DNA from: DATNPX01 sp036702975
GTDB taxonomy: Bacteria > Cyanobacteriota > Vampirovibrionia > Obscuribacterales > Obscuribacteraceae
Reading direction: 5' to 3'
Assembly (NCBI GenBank): GCA_036702975.1
Contig: DATNPX010000012.1
Coordinates: 1-64,000, forward strand
Length of the DNA stretch: 64,000 nucleotides
Shown here piece by piece: positions 8,636-16,876 of the stretch (positions are counted from its first letter, which is position 1; the number at the start of each line of letters is the position of its first letter). The translations under genes and the position numbers were made by a program. Below the pieces are notes generated by a model. That model was not told the DNA's origin. It saw only the letters and a program-made list of their open reading frames with translations, and searched no databases.

Positions 8636-9346
8636 ATGCTGCTGGCTTTGCTTATCGTCTTTTTCTGCTTTGCTCATCAACCATGCCTGGGCGACCCAAA
8701 ATTTGTCGAGGCCTGGCACGTTAGGCAGAAGCACTATTTTTTTGGCGAATCCGATCTTACATTCAGCAAGGATGCGATCCGTATAGACTGCTCCAAGCAG
8801 CTAAAGTTCGCGCTGGTGGCGAAAGCTCCGACTTGGCAAGTAACAGTTTTTCGCCAGGACGATAAGACCTATTTCGACGAGAGCTTAAAGCAATTAACGG
8901 AGACAGGACTTGTGTCCTCGATCATTATCGGCTTTCGCGACAACTACTTGTTGAAAGAGCTGAAGCCTGTGCCGGTAAAGGTCAGCGGCTTCGATGCCTG
9001 GAGAGTTTCACAGGGGCGGATATCGCTCACATACATGGATGCACCGAAAGGCGTCGCTCCGCAAATCAGTCAGGTGTTGTATGGCGCTTACAAAATGCCC
9101 ACAAATGGGCAGATACCGCTCCAACACTGGTCCAGATCCAGTGGTCGGGATCTCATCACCGAGATGAAAGAAGCCGGGATCATAAAAACGTTTCTTACTA
9201 CAATATCCATAAGTCAGGTATCAGTGCCGATCAGTCTCTTTGATCCGCCCAAGGGGTATCGCCGCGTCAAGCGAATGTCCGAGGTTGTGCTGAGTGAACA
9301 GGCGAGAGATTCCAGCAACGATCTCGACGTCCTTTTCAGGAAGTAG
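8636..9346 (+). CDS. Exported protein of unknown function
   Basis: 236 residues. The first 19 residues (LLALLIVFFCFAHQPCLG) form a hydrophobic signal peptide with a likely cleavage before DPKFVEAW. The mature part has alternating strands and helices, with aromatic-rich stretches and no cysteine pair or known catalytic motif. I recognise no family. It follows the aminotransferase by 32 bases and could be co-transcribed. Expected location is periplasm or outside. Confidence 0.7.
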   Translation: MLLALLIVFFCFAHQPCLGDPKFVEAWHVRQKHYFFGESDLTFSKDAIRIDCSKQLKFALVAKAPTWQVTVFRQDDKTYFDESLKQLTETGLVSSIIIGFRDNYLLKELKPVPVKVSGFDAWRVSQGRISLTYMDAPKGVAPQISQVLYGAYKMPTNGQIPLQHWSRSSGRDLITEMKEAGIIKTFLTTISISQVSVPISLFDPPKGYRRVKRMSEVVLSEQARDSSNDLDVLFRK

Positions 9347-9671
9347 CCATCGCCGGTGATGCCAGACAAGAAAATAAGGTCAATCTTCCAGATCCTCAAA
9401 AATATTTTTTCGGCACTAATTCCGAACGGCGACGCCGAATCTTTTTAAGACATCTTTGCCAGAAAGTGCGCGTGGATCAAGTTCTTCAGCGCCTGACAAC
9501 GTCTCAATTTAGATGGCACCGTCAGCGATACTAGGCGGATGACTCCTCATTTAGTATCACTTTTTCCTATAAAGGATCTTTCATATTTTCAAAACATATC
9601 CTATACTGGCAGCGTCCGACCGTTCGGTTCTTGCAATTGCAACCATTTGGTTGACTAGATTGGCAGAGTAA
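9347..9671. other. Intergenic promoter region with three adjacent palindromes
   Basis: No gene seen. A promoter can be drawn before the aspartokinase-like gene: TTTCAT at 9579-9584 and TATACT at 9602-9607, 17 bases apart. Just downstream lie three dyads in a row: ACCG-TT-CGGT (9619-9628), the perfect 12-base palindrome TTGCAATTGCAA (9631-9642), and AACCA-TT-TGGTT (9641-9652). These are repressor operators or leader RNA hairpins. The first resembles TetR-family half sites. No regulator gene is adjacent. Confidence 0.5.
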
Positions 9672-10919
9672 ATGGCGCGCATTGTTCAAAAGTTTGATGG
9701 CAGCAGCTTGTCTGATCCAGATCGCATAATGCAGGCAGCGAGGCTCATTGTAGCCGCTTCACAGGAAGGCCATGAGGTAGCATCGGTGGTATCAGCAAGC
9801 CGCCAGGACATCAAAAACTGCCTCAATTTTGCTGGCAACTTAACCAAGCAACCGAACATAAGAGAGATACAAAACCTTTTGACCGCGTGCGAACAGATGA
9901 CTTCCACACTACTGTCATTAGCCATCGAATCGCTCGGTTATGCATCTCGTTCCATTTTGGCACCGTCCCTGGGGCTAGAAGCCTATAAAAAAGTCAACGC
10001 CGACGAACTAAATGCCGAACCGATAGAAACTTGCCTCACCAAAGGGGAAATCGCCGTAGTCGGCGGCATTGCCACTATATCCGATGTCAAATCATTGCCC
10101 GAAGGTATTAGCGACAGCTCCGATGCATTGGCTGTTAGTATCGGGTCTGCATTACAAGCGGACAAGTGCGAATATTTTATCGGCAGCAACGGTATCTATG
10201 TCGCCGATCCTCAATTCGTTCACAGGCCGACAAAAGTTGGCTCTCTAGCATACGAGCAAGCGGTCGAATGGTCTCGCTGCGGCGCAACATTCGTGAGCCC
10301 GGAAGCCCTCGAGATAGCTTCCGACGTTCAGATGCCTCTTATCGTCAAGTCGCTTCCAAACGAAAACGATCTCGGCACACTGATCAGCCATCGCTTGGCT
10401 GTTTCTGGAGATACCGCCTGCGGTATCGTCGTCGATGACAATTTTGCCAATTTGAGCATGACCAGTGATTGCGAGGAAGGCAACAAAGAACCGATCAAAG
10501 GAGTGGCCTCCATCTTCCTGCGATTCGCTGAATTAGGAATAGACACTGACATGCTCTTTATGCTCTCCAGGGAAGATCAGCCTGTGCATGAATTGGGTTT
10601 CGTCGTTAAAGAAGAGATGCTGGCGCAAGTGCTGAGGATAATCGAAGCAAATCGAGCTAAGCTGGCTTTGCCCTTACTGCACGTAGAAAAAGGATACAGT
10701 CGTGTTTCAGTTATAGGCACCGAAACGGCCGACATGCCAATGATCGTCTCGCAGATCTTCGAACGTTTGAATGCCGCACACATGCCGGTAAAGCTTGTGG
10801 CGTCTACCAATATGCGGGTCAGCTTCTTAATTCCGGGCGAATTTGCAGCCTTTGCCGTGAAGGTAATTCATGATGTCATTGGTTACGTTCAACACAAAGA
10901 CGAAGTCGAGTTCGGCTAA
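9672..10919 (+). CDS. Aspartokinase-like protein with altered active site
   Basis: 415 residues with the layout of a monofunctional aspartate kinase: amino-acid kinase domain (about 1-235) and two ACT regulatory domains (about 265-410). Yet catalytic positions differ from the family. KFGGTS reads KFDGSS (7-12), the SAMGGxT loop reads SASRQD (41-46), LGRGGSD reads LPEGISD (142-148) so the key Arg is Glu, and the TDVDG loop reads IGSNG (170-174) so its Asp is Ser. Lys7, the Glu of CEQ at 73-75 and Asp148 remain. It may be inactive in phosphorylating aspartate and act as a ligand-sensing regulator, or use another substrate. No lysine or threonine pathway gene is next to it. Confidence 0.85.
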   Translation: MARIVQKFDGSSLSDPDRIMQAARLIVAASQEGHEVASVVSASRQDIKNCLNFAGNLTKQPNIREIQNLLTACEQMTSTLLSLAIESLGYASRSILAPSLGLEAYKKVNADELNAEPIETCLTKGEIAVVGGIATISDVKSLPEGISDSSDALAVSIGSALQADKCEYFIGSNGIYVADPQFVHRPTKVGSLAYEQAVEWSRCGATFVSPEALEIASDVQMPLIVKSLPNENDLGTLISHRLAVSGDTACGIVVDDNFANLSMTSDCEEGNKEPIKGVASIFLRFAELGIDTDMLFMLSREDQPVHELGFVVKEEMLAQVLRIIEANRAKLALPLLHVEKGYSRVSVIGTETADMPMIVSQIFERLNAAHMPVKLVASTNMRVSFLIPGEFAAFAVKVIHDVIGYVQHKDEVEFG

Positions 10920-11065
10920 CAACCAAGGCACTAGCTAGTTTAGATATACCTTGCAGATAAGGGGGCTATAGGAATTGCCGCGCCCGTTTAACTTGTGACA
11001 TCTTCGTCCAATTTGGGCAAGGGTGACGTATAGTATTAGTCTAAGGCTCCCTCGAGAGACAACTT

Positions 11066-11413
11066 ATGACTCCACCAGATTTCGGCAACATCATAAATAA
11101 GATGAAAAGCGGAGCTAAACAAGCCGCCGATCAAACTCAAAAGCTGGCCCGCATAGCCAAGCTGAAAACAAACGTCTATTCGCTCAATTCGGAGAAGACG
11201 AAACTATTGGGCACCATCGGCATCCGTGCATATATCTTGTTGGCTGAAGAAAATTCAACCGACGGAGCAGCTCTCAAAGAAAGAGTAAGAGACGAGATCG
11301 CGCAGATTCAACGTATCGAAACGCGAATCGCCGAATTGAATCACGAAATATCCGAACTACAAGCGACCGCACAAGTCGATGTAGAAGACGTAACCGAACA
11401 CACAGACAAGTAA
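11066..11413 (+). CDS. Small coiled-coil protein
   Basis: 115 residues, cytoplasmic, almost entirely helical, with heptad-like spacing from residue 25 to 95 (LARIAKLKTNVYSLNSEK, later QIQRIETRIAELNHEISEL). It resembles the helical front half of bacterial proteins that carry a C-terminal zinc ribbon, but no cysteines are present. Function unknown. GAGAG lies 7 bases before the ATG, and the next gene starts 4 bases after its stop, so the two form an operon. Confidence 0.75.
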   Translation: MTPPDFGNIINKMKSGAKQAADQTQKLARIAKLKTNVYSLNSEKTKLLGTIGIRAYILLAEENSTDGAALKERVRDEIAQIQRIETRIAELNHEISELQATAQVDVEDVTEHTDK

Positions 11414-11417
11414 CCGC

Positions 11418-11969
11418 ATGTCACAACGAATTAGAATTACGCTTGGAGCAATTCTCGTTTGCTTCAGCTCCGCTCCGGTATTGGCAGATGCCATCTCGCC
11501 AAGCATCAAAGATGATGGTGTCATTTATTCAGAGGCAGAACCAAACAGTTCTGTCTATGGCACCGGCCAGGGTGGCGAGTTAACCGAAGCATCGGCTCTC
11601 AGGTTTAAAGGCGAAGAAAAAATTCGCCGCAGAAAATATGACGAAGCTATTGAACTGCTTTTAAAGGCAGTGCAACTAGATCCTGGTGACCCGACTACGC
11701 ATATTCTGCTTGCCCGGGCAAAGACAGCAAAGATTATCCACAACAAGACGTTGCCAGACGGCAAGTCATTGCAAGATGCAATTGCTGAATGGAAACTGAT
11801 TTGGCACCACGACGCCGACCAGACCGAACAGTACGAAGCTAAAGTGCAAGCGCGCATGTTGATGAAGCTGGCAAAAGCAATAGAGAAAGACAAGGCTCAC
11901 AACTTAAACACACACGGCGAAATACTGCTCAAATCAGCGCGTACGGCAGATTCTGAATTCGGCATGTGA
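11418..11969 (+). CDS. Exported TPR-containing protein
   Basis: 183 residues. A signal peptide (RITLGAILVCFSSAPVLA, cleavage near residue 23) is followed by two TPR-like helix pairs: ALRFKGEEKIRRRKYDEAI with a following helix (about 57-90), and a second around residues 90-150. TPRs mediate protein-protein contacts; partner unknown. Four bases downstream of the coiled-coil gene and probably translated from the same message. Confidence 0.75.
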   Translation: MSQRIRITLGAILVCFSSAPVLADAISPSIKDDGVIYSEAEPNSSVYGTGQGGELTEASALRFKGEEKIRRRKYDEAIELLLKAVQLDPGDPTTHILLARAKTAKIIHNKTLPDGKSLQDAIAEWKLIWHHDADQTEQYEAKVQARMLMKLAKAIEKDKAHNLNTHGEILLKSARTADSEFGM

Positions 11970-11986
11970 GTTTGGAAACAGTTCGA

Positions 11987-12008
11987 CCGCGTCCTCATTT
12001 GAACGCGG
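11987..12008. terminator. Hairpin between convergent genes
   Basis: CCGCGT and ACGCGG pair across a 10-base loop, 18 bases past the TPR gene stop and before the ilvE stop on the other strand. No U-tract follows, so factor-independent termination is only possible, not certain. Confidence 0.3.
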
Positions 12009-12043
12009 CCAAGACAAGTCAATTATTTTAATTCCGGCGCGGT

Positions 12044-13021
12044 CTATTTGCTGACCGATTTCGCTGCGGCGACAGAAGCGACTTGATCGACACCGGCTTT
12101 ATAGACTGGCGTCAACCAATGAGCATACTTCGCGTCTTCTCCACGGCAAATCGAGATATAGCGGTCTCTCAATTTGGCAGATACCGGTCCCACTTTTCCG
12201 TTTCCGACAGGACGTCTGTCGATCTCGGTTATTGGTCCGATCTGAGCTCCCGTACCACAGAAGAACAGCTCGTCTGCGATGTACAACTCGCTTCTATCGA
12301 TGGTGCGCGTTTCGACCTTCAGTCCTAACTCTTTTGTGGCAATCTCGATGATGCTGCTGCGGGTAATACCTTCCAAAATGTTCTCTGTAGTTGGCGTTGT
12401 GACGAGTACGCCACGCTTGACCATGAATACGTTCATGGCACTTCCTTCGGAAACGTGTCCGTTTTCAGAAAGAACGATACACTCGTCAAAGCCAGCGAGA
12501 ATGGCATCGGTTTTAGCAAGAGCGGTATTGGCGTAAGCACCGACAATCTTGGCCCGAGCAGGAATGGCATTGTCTTCCACACGTCGCCAGCTGGAAATCT
12601 GAACTTTTAAGCCATCAGCACCATGGAAGTAATCACCAAAGGGCACGGTAAACATGCAAATATCACTTGGATTATCATCAAGGCTAGGACCAACTCTATG
12701 CGCCGTTTTGTAAGCGGCCGGTCTCAGGTAAGCGTCAGTGCGCGGCTTGTTATAACGAATCAGTTCAACTGATATTTTGCAGAGCTCCTCTACCGTATGT
12801 TTAGTCTGCAGATGCATGATCTTCATGCTGTCCTGCATGCGTTCAAAATGCTCACGAAGCCGGAAAAGGTAGATCTCCTCTTTCTGCGCATTCCAATAGC
12901 CCCGGATGCCTTCAAAAACCGCAGTCCCATACATGAACGAATGGTTCATGATGCTGACGTTGGCTTCTTCGATGGGGCAAAAGTTACCTTTGAAAAAGGC
13001 GTAATTCTTGGGTTGATCCAC
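12044..13021 (-). CDS. ilvE: Branched-chain amino acid aminotransferase
   Basis: 325 residues, PLP fold type IV. The Schiff-base lysine is Lys170 in GAYANTALAKTDAILAGFDE, followed by the class IV signature ECIVLSENGHVSEGSAMNVF; FMYGTAVFEGIRGY near residue 29 is the substrate-side loop. It catalyses the last step of leucine, isoleucine and valine synthesis (and the first of their breakdown) with 2-oxoglutarate/glutamate. Start is GTG, supported by GAGG 8 bases upstream. About 15-20 residues longer than many IlvE, at the C terminus (VDQVASVAAAKSVSK). Confidence 0.95.
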   Translation of the reverse strand: MDQPKNYAFFKGNFCPIEEANVSIMNHSFMYGTAVFEGIRGYWNAQKEEIYLFRLREHFERMQDSMKIMHLQTKHTVEELCKISVELIRYNKPRTDAYLRPAAYKTAHRVGPSLDDNPSDICMFTVPFGDYFHGADGLKVQISSWRRVEDNAIPARAKIVGAYANTALAKTDAILAGFDECIVLSENGHVSEGSAMNVFMVKRGVLVTTPTTENILEGITRSSIIEIATKELGLKVETRTIDRSELYIADELFFCGTGAQIGPITEIDRRPVGNGKVGPVSAKLRDRYISICRGEDAKYAHWLTPVYKAGVDQVASVAAAKSVSK

Positions 13022-13071
13022 GCTACCTACCTCGTTATGAATCGGAACTAACCTGTTCCACGCATATGCTC

Positions 13072-13533
13072 TTACATATGCTCTTTACAAGACCTTATTC
13101 TGTCCGATACAAGCTTGCGTTGTCCAGCGTCAGAATCAAGATCGAGAAATTTCTCAAATGCGGCCACTGCTCCCCTGTAATCCTTGTCGCTCTCAAGCAT
13201 GACGCCAAGTTCGTACCAGCCAGGGGCATAAGACGGTTCGAGGTCTGTCGCCTTCCTTAATTCTTCTTTTCCTTCCGAGAATTTGCCAAGTCGCTTCAAA
13301 GACCGGCCCAGTGCTGTGTGGCAAGCGCCGGAAAGTGGATATTTCTTGCACTTTTCCTGAAAGAAAGCGATGGCTTTCTCGGTGTTTCCAAGCTTGTACT
13401 CGTCGTTGCCCTTTTTCAGAACTTTATCCCAGTCCTGGGGCTCGGTAGCTTGCAGCGGTGCCTGGAAACAAAACATAAGCGGGACCGCCAAGACGAGAAT
13501 GACTGTCTTGAGCGGTCCGCCGATGGTGGCCAT
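13072..13533 (-). CDS. Exported TPR protein
   Basis: 153 residues from the ATG at 13533, chosen because GAGAG stands 7 bases upstream and the N terminus then is a clean signal peptide (LKTVILVLAVPLMFCFQAP, cleavage near QATEP). An alternative ATG at 13560 directly follows the upstream stop. Three TPR units follow: YKLGNTEKAIAFFQEKCK, ACHTALGRSLKRLGKFSEGK, and PGWYELGVMLESDKDYRGAV. Located about 30 bases behind the CsgG-like gene, so probably its operon partner. Confidence 0.8.
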   Translation of the reverse strand: MATIGGPLKTVILVLAVPLMFCFQAPLQATEPQDWDKVLKKGNDEYKLGNTEKAIAFFQEKCKKYPLSGACHTALGRSLKRLGKFSEGKEELRKATDLEPSYAPGWYELGVMLESDKDYRGAVAAFEKFLDLDSDAGQRKLVSDRIRSCKEHM

Positions 13534-13561
13534 GAAATTACTCTCGTGATGCCGATTCATG

Positions 13562-14743
13562 TTATTTGACGGTGGAAGCTGGCTTCTTGAAGACGTCTTT
13601 AACGAGTGATTCGGTCTTGTGCACGGCAGCGTCTTCGCCTTTTTTGACAACGGTGCCGGTCGCTTCCATCGCGCGCCCTGTCAGGCTGCTAGACGATCCT
13701 GGTGCTGGAGCGATGACAATACCTGAGACTTCGGTCGTCACTTTTTTGACGCTGTCGCCTACTCGCGCGCCACCACCTTTGACAATCTCTCCGGTTGATG
13801 AGTCAGGATCGACAGAGCTGACGTTAATCACGGCAATCGTGTTAGTTAGCTCTTTCAAGACTTTTCCTGAAACAGGATCTTTCACTGTTTTGTAAGCGCG
13901 ATTGACAACGAGCTTATCACCAGAGGCAATACCATTGTTTTTGCCCACATTGACGATAACTTGGTTCCCGGTCACGTCAGCAATCTTGCCTTCCACATTG
14001 GCCTGTGCCAAAGATTGGTTGTCGGGCAACTTGTTAGCCATAGCTATGATCTGACCGCCCATCTCTTCAACAGCCGCCATAGTTGCTTCGCCGGCAATTG
14101 AGGTTGCAAATCCGGAGCTTCCAAAATCGAAGCCACCGCCGCCGCCGCCACCACTGCCGCCACCATCGCCCCAAAGTGACATACCACTTCGGTTTGACTC
14201 GCCAGTGCCGTGTACCGCAGCTAGAATCTCAGTAGTGTTGGTATCAACGACACGGGCATCGATCGCCACTTTTACTTTGGATTTGTTCTTGCGAATTCCA
14301 CCCAAACCACTGGCAAAGCCACCATAAGGAACATGGCTGAGAACGCTCACTGCAGCTCCTGCGCCCATGGATTTGTTTTCGAAACCGAACTGTGTCACTG
14401 TGCCGACAATGATTGCGTCGACACTCAAAATTTTACCAATCTTACAAGCTGTTGCTGGGTCAGCACGATCGCTTACCGATAGGTTCTGTTCTTTCAAGAT
14501 TGAGTCGAGCATCTGACGGTCGATCACTGAATAAGTACCGTCGTTAACAAGCTTGGTGATCAACAAAGTCGTGATGCCTTTGCCCACGTCGACTGTTCCA
14601 ACCTCGGAGGTAACAGCGCCATATTCAAACGGCAACACCGCCACGCGCCGCTTTGCAGAGGCAGACGCTTTAAGCGGGAAACCGACGCTTGCGAGCATGA
14701 AAAGCATCGCCATCAAAAAGGTACCGACCTTACGCAACTTCAT
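13562..14743 (-). CDS. CsgG/HfaB-like exported protein
   Basis: 393 residues. Signal peptide at 1-29 (VGTFLMAMLFMLASVGFPL). The region KRRVAVLPFEYGAV to GKILSVDAIIVGTVTQFG (about 32-125) matches the CsgG/curli-assembly fold, including GKGITTLLITKLVNDGTYSVIDR. CsgG proper is an outer-membrane lipoprotein pore for curli; no lipobox cysteine is seen here, so a soluble periplasmic role of the same fold is possible. A glycine-rich insertion lies near residue 195-210. The C-terminal third carries a beta-rich segment (VTGNQVIVNVGKNNGIASGD, similar to flagellar assembly T-domain-like repeats). No curlin gene is adjacent. Confidence 0.8.
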   Translation of the reverse strand: MKLRKVGTFLMAMLFMLASVGFPLKASASAKRRVAVLPFEYGAVTSEVGTVDVGKGITTLLITKLVNDGTYSVIDRQMLDSILKEQNLSVSDRADPATACKIGKILSVDAIIVGTVTQFGFENKSMGAGAAVSVLSHVPYGGFASGLGGIRKNKSKVKVAIDARVVDTNTTEILAAVHGTGESNRSGMSLWGDGGGSGGGGGGGFDFGSSGFATSIAGEATMAAVEEMGGQIIAMANKLPDNQSLAQANVEGKIADVTGNQVIVNVGKNNGIASGDKLVVNRAYKTVKDPVSGKVLKELTNTIAVINVSSVDPDSSTGEIVKGGGARVGDSVKKVTTEVSGIVIAPAPGSSSSLTGRAMEATGTVVKKGEDAAVHKTESLVKDVFKKPASTVK

Positions 14744-15186
14744 TTAATTAGCTCCTGGAAGCAAAGCAAAAACTTTTAATTGGTAGACACGCCATGACTC
14801 AAAATCTCGCATGGTCTCAAAAGTCTACTGGATGAGGAGACAAAACGATAGTTTTGGGCATCAGACCTTGTTAAAAAGCTGAACAATAAAATTGCACACT
14901 GCAGGCACGTTCCAAGGCGAGCCGAGCCGATAAAAACCCACAATTAGCTCCTCTGAGGGTTTTGAAAGAATAAGGACTTCAAATTCTCACGACATTAAAA
15001 AAATCAACATGAGCAGCCTGGCAAGCCAGCATGAGAAATTGGTAATCCTAGCAAGCGCATAGGTCTGAGGCATCGGTCATACCAATCTCATACCAATTTG
15101 ATACCACCGCTCATGGTGTCATGCCAAACTAAAATCCGGACAAAATGCTGACGAACTCCTCACTACCCTGAAGAAAGTATGTTACG
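14744..15186. other. Intergenic, no gene seen; one terminator-like hairpin
   Basis: About 440 bases between divergent genes. AAAACCC (14933-14939) pairs with GGGTTTT (14957-14963) over a 17-base loop, giving a U-rich end on either strand. The stretch CATACCAAT recurs twice near 15080-15100. Nothing else recognisable. Confidence 0.5.
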
Positions 15187-15195
15187 GTGTCACAC

Positions 15196-15768
15196 ATGAA
15201 CACCGATTCCATTCCTAAACCGGCAAGCGAGCGGGATGAATACAAAAGAAGCGACGAGTTGCTGACTATTCAGCTGCCGGCGCCAGAGCAAGTACGCCTC
15301 TATGCCGGACGCCTGAAGGAGGCACTTGCCGAGGAAGCAAAAACGGAAGTGCAAGCCATAAGCAACACCATCATGCAAGAGTTGGCTCACTGCTACAACG
15401 TGCAGGCACCACCAGTCAAGATTTTGAACGTGCGCCCAAGAAAAGTGACCGAAAGCTGGGTCTCAGAGTTGTTTGGCGATTACGACCCGGAGACAACTCA
15501 GATTCGTTTGTGGATGCGAACAGCCGTTCAGAAGAAAGCTACTTCTTACGGCACTTTTTTGAGCACCCTCTGTCACGAATTCTGCCATCACTTGGACATC
15601 GCGTCTTTGAGCATGCCGAACTCTTTTCACACGAGAGGCTTCTACGCGCGTACAGGTCTGCTCTATCACCACCTGCAAAACAGTCCGATTCGGCCAATCG
15701 TATGGGTGGCGCAGAAGAATGGCACCTACAAAGTGGATTGGGGGAAAACCATGTCTGCCAAGCGCTAG
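15196..15768 (+). CDS. HExxH zinc-metalloprotein, SprT-like
   Basis: 190 residues from the ATG at 15196; a GTG at 15187 would add three residues. HEFCHHLD (His127, Glu128, His131) is a zinc-binding HExxH helix, and the late FHTRGFYARTGLLYHHL block could supply the third ligand. The layout (MRTAVQKKATSYGTFLSTL before the helix) is like SprT/wss1-type or M48-like small peptidases. Substrate unknown. No signal peptide or membrane helix, so cytoplasmic. Confidence 0.7.
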   Translation: MNTDSIPKPASERDEYKRSDELLTIQLPAPEQVRLYAGRLKEALAEEAKTEVQAISNTIMQELAHCYNVQAPPVKILNVRPRKVTESWVSELFGDYDPETTQIRLWMRTAVQKKATSYGTFLSTLCHEFCHHLDIASLSMPNSFHTRGFYARTGLLYHHLQNSPIRPIVWVAQKNGTYKVDWGKTMSAKR

Positions 15769-15816
15769 CTGCCGACGCTCGGAGTGGTTGTCTATGCGAG
15801 CCTAACGCGATTCCGC

Positions 15817-15853
15817 GGCTGATTAATTATGAACTGATTAAGGAAAATCAGCC
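15817..15853. terminator. Stem-loop downstream of the HExxH gene
   Basis: GGCTGATT and AATCAGCC form an 8-bp perfect stem over a 21-base loop, 50 bases after the stop and ahead of the BI-1 gene. No U-run follows; role as terminator is inferred. Confidence 0.35.
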
Positions 15854-15976
15854 AAAGTTGTTGCGGTTAAGCCTCATGAATTGAGTGGTTCCGAACTTTC
15901 GCTCGGCACATTGCAGTAAAGGAAAAAGGGTAAATCTGTAGATAGCCTCATTTGTATCGAGGTCAAGGAGCAAGAT

Positions 15977-16723
15977 ATGAAGACAAACAACCCGGTATTC
16001 CGAAACGATGTTTTTTCAAAAGCGGCGGAATCCTGGAAAGGCGAACTGATGACGCTTGACGGCACCTCCATGAAGGCAGGTGTTCTCACTTTGCTCATGT
16101 TCGCCGGAGCGTTCTGGCCGTGGCATCTGTACTTTCAGGCTCACGTCGCCTCCTCAGCCTTGACGCCGTACATGATTGGAGGCACCCTTGCAGGTTTTGT
16201 CGTAGCTTTGATCACCATCTTCAACAAACAGTTCAGCCCAGTAACAGCGCCGCTCTATGCCGTTCTCGAGGGTCTTGCGCTTGGTGCAGTCTCGGTAGCT
16301 TACGAGACGCAGTTTCCCGGCATAGGTGTTGAAGCAGTTGGTTTGACCTTTGCAGTTCTTGGTGTCTTCTTGCTCGCTTACACAACGCGCCTTGTCAGAC
16401 CCAGCGCCGGATTCATGAAAGCCGTTGCCATCGCCACGGGCGGCATCGCCGTCTATTACCTCGTGGCCATGGTTTTGATGTTCTTCGGTATTCATGCTCC
16501 GATGATCTGGGACACTGGAATATTCGGAATCGGATTCAGCGTTGTTGTAACCGTTGTAGCAGCACTCAACCTCTTCACAGACTTCGCTTTCATTGAAGCC
16601 GGAGTGGAGAGCAGGGCGCCAAAATATATGGAGTGGTATGGAGCATTCGGTCTCATGGTGACCATCGTCTGGTTGTACTTGGAGATTCTTAGATTAGCTT
16701 CGAAGCTGCGCAGTAATAAGTAG
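15977..16723 (+). CDS. Bax inhibitor-1/YccA family membrane protein
   Basis: 248 residues with seven hydrophobic helices. The first runs from about residue 36 (VLTLLMFAGAFWPWHLYF) and the last ends near 240 (YGAFGLMVTIVWLYLEILRL). The motif FNKQFSPVTAPLYAVLEGLALG is characteristic of BI-1/YccA proteins, which are proton-sensitive calcium-leak channels or FtsH-associated proteins in bacteria. The conserved acidic pair in the last helices is represented by FTDFAFIEAGVE. Strong ribosome site AAGGAG 6 bases before the ATG. Own transcription unit, ended by the hairpin at 16760. Confidence 0.92.
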   Translation: MKTNNPVFRNDVFSKAAESWKGELMTLDGTSMKAGVLTLLMFAGAFWPWHLYFQAHVASSALTPYMIGGTLAGFVVALITIFNKQFSPVTAPLYAVLEGLALGAVSVAYETQFPGIGVEAVGLTFAVLGVFLLAYTTRLVRPSAGFMKAVAIATGGIAVYYLVAMVLMFFGIHAPMIWDTGIFGIGFSVVVTVVAALNLFTDFAFIEAGVESRAPKYMEWYGAFGLMVTIVWLYLEILRLASKLRSNK

Positions 16724-16759
16724 ACCATCTAGCCAGTCTCGACAATCGGTTTGTGCCAA

Positions 16760-16783
16760 AGCGGCGTCCTTGCGGGCGCCGCT
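16760..16783 (+). terminator. Strong GC hairpin after the BI-1 gene
   Basis: Ten-base arms (16760-16769 and 16774-16783) pair with one G-U over a TTGC loop. Only ATTT follows, so it is a terminator-like or 3'-protective hairpin without a full U-tract. Confidence 0.55.
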
Positions 16784-16876
16784 GCCATTTCGCCGGAGAA
16801 TCTCATGCGGTGAGCGCCTTGAAAGAGAATTAACGTCACTGCGTGGCATATCTAGTACACAGGCCAGGAACAAAAC

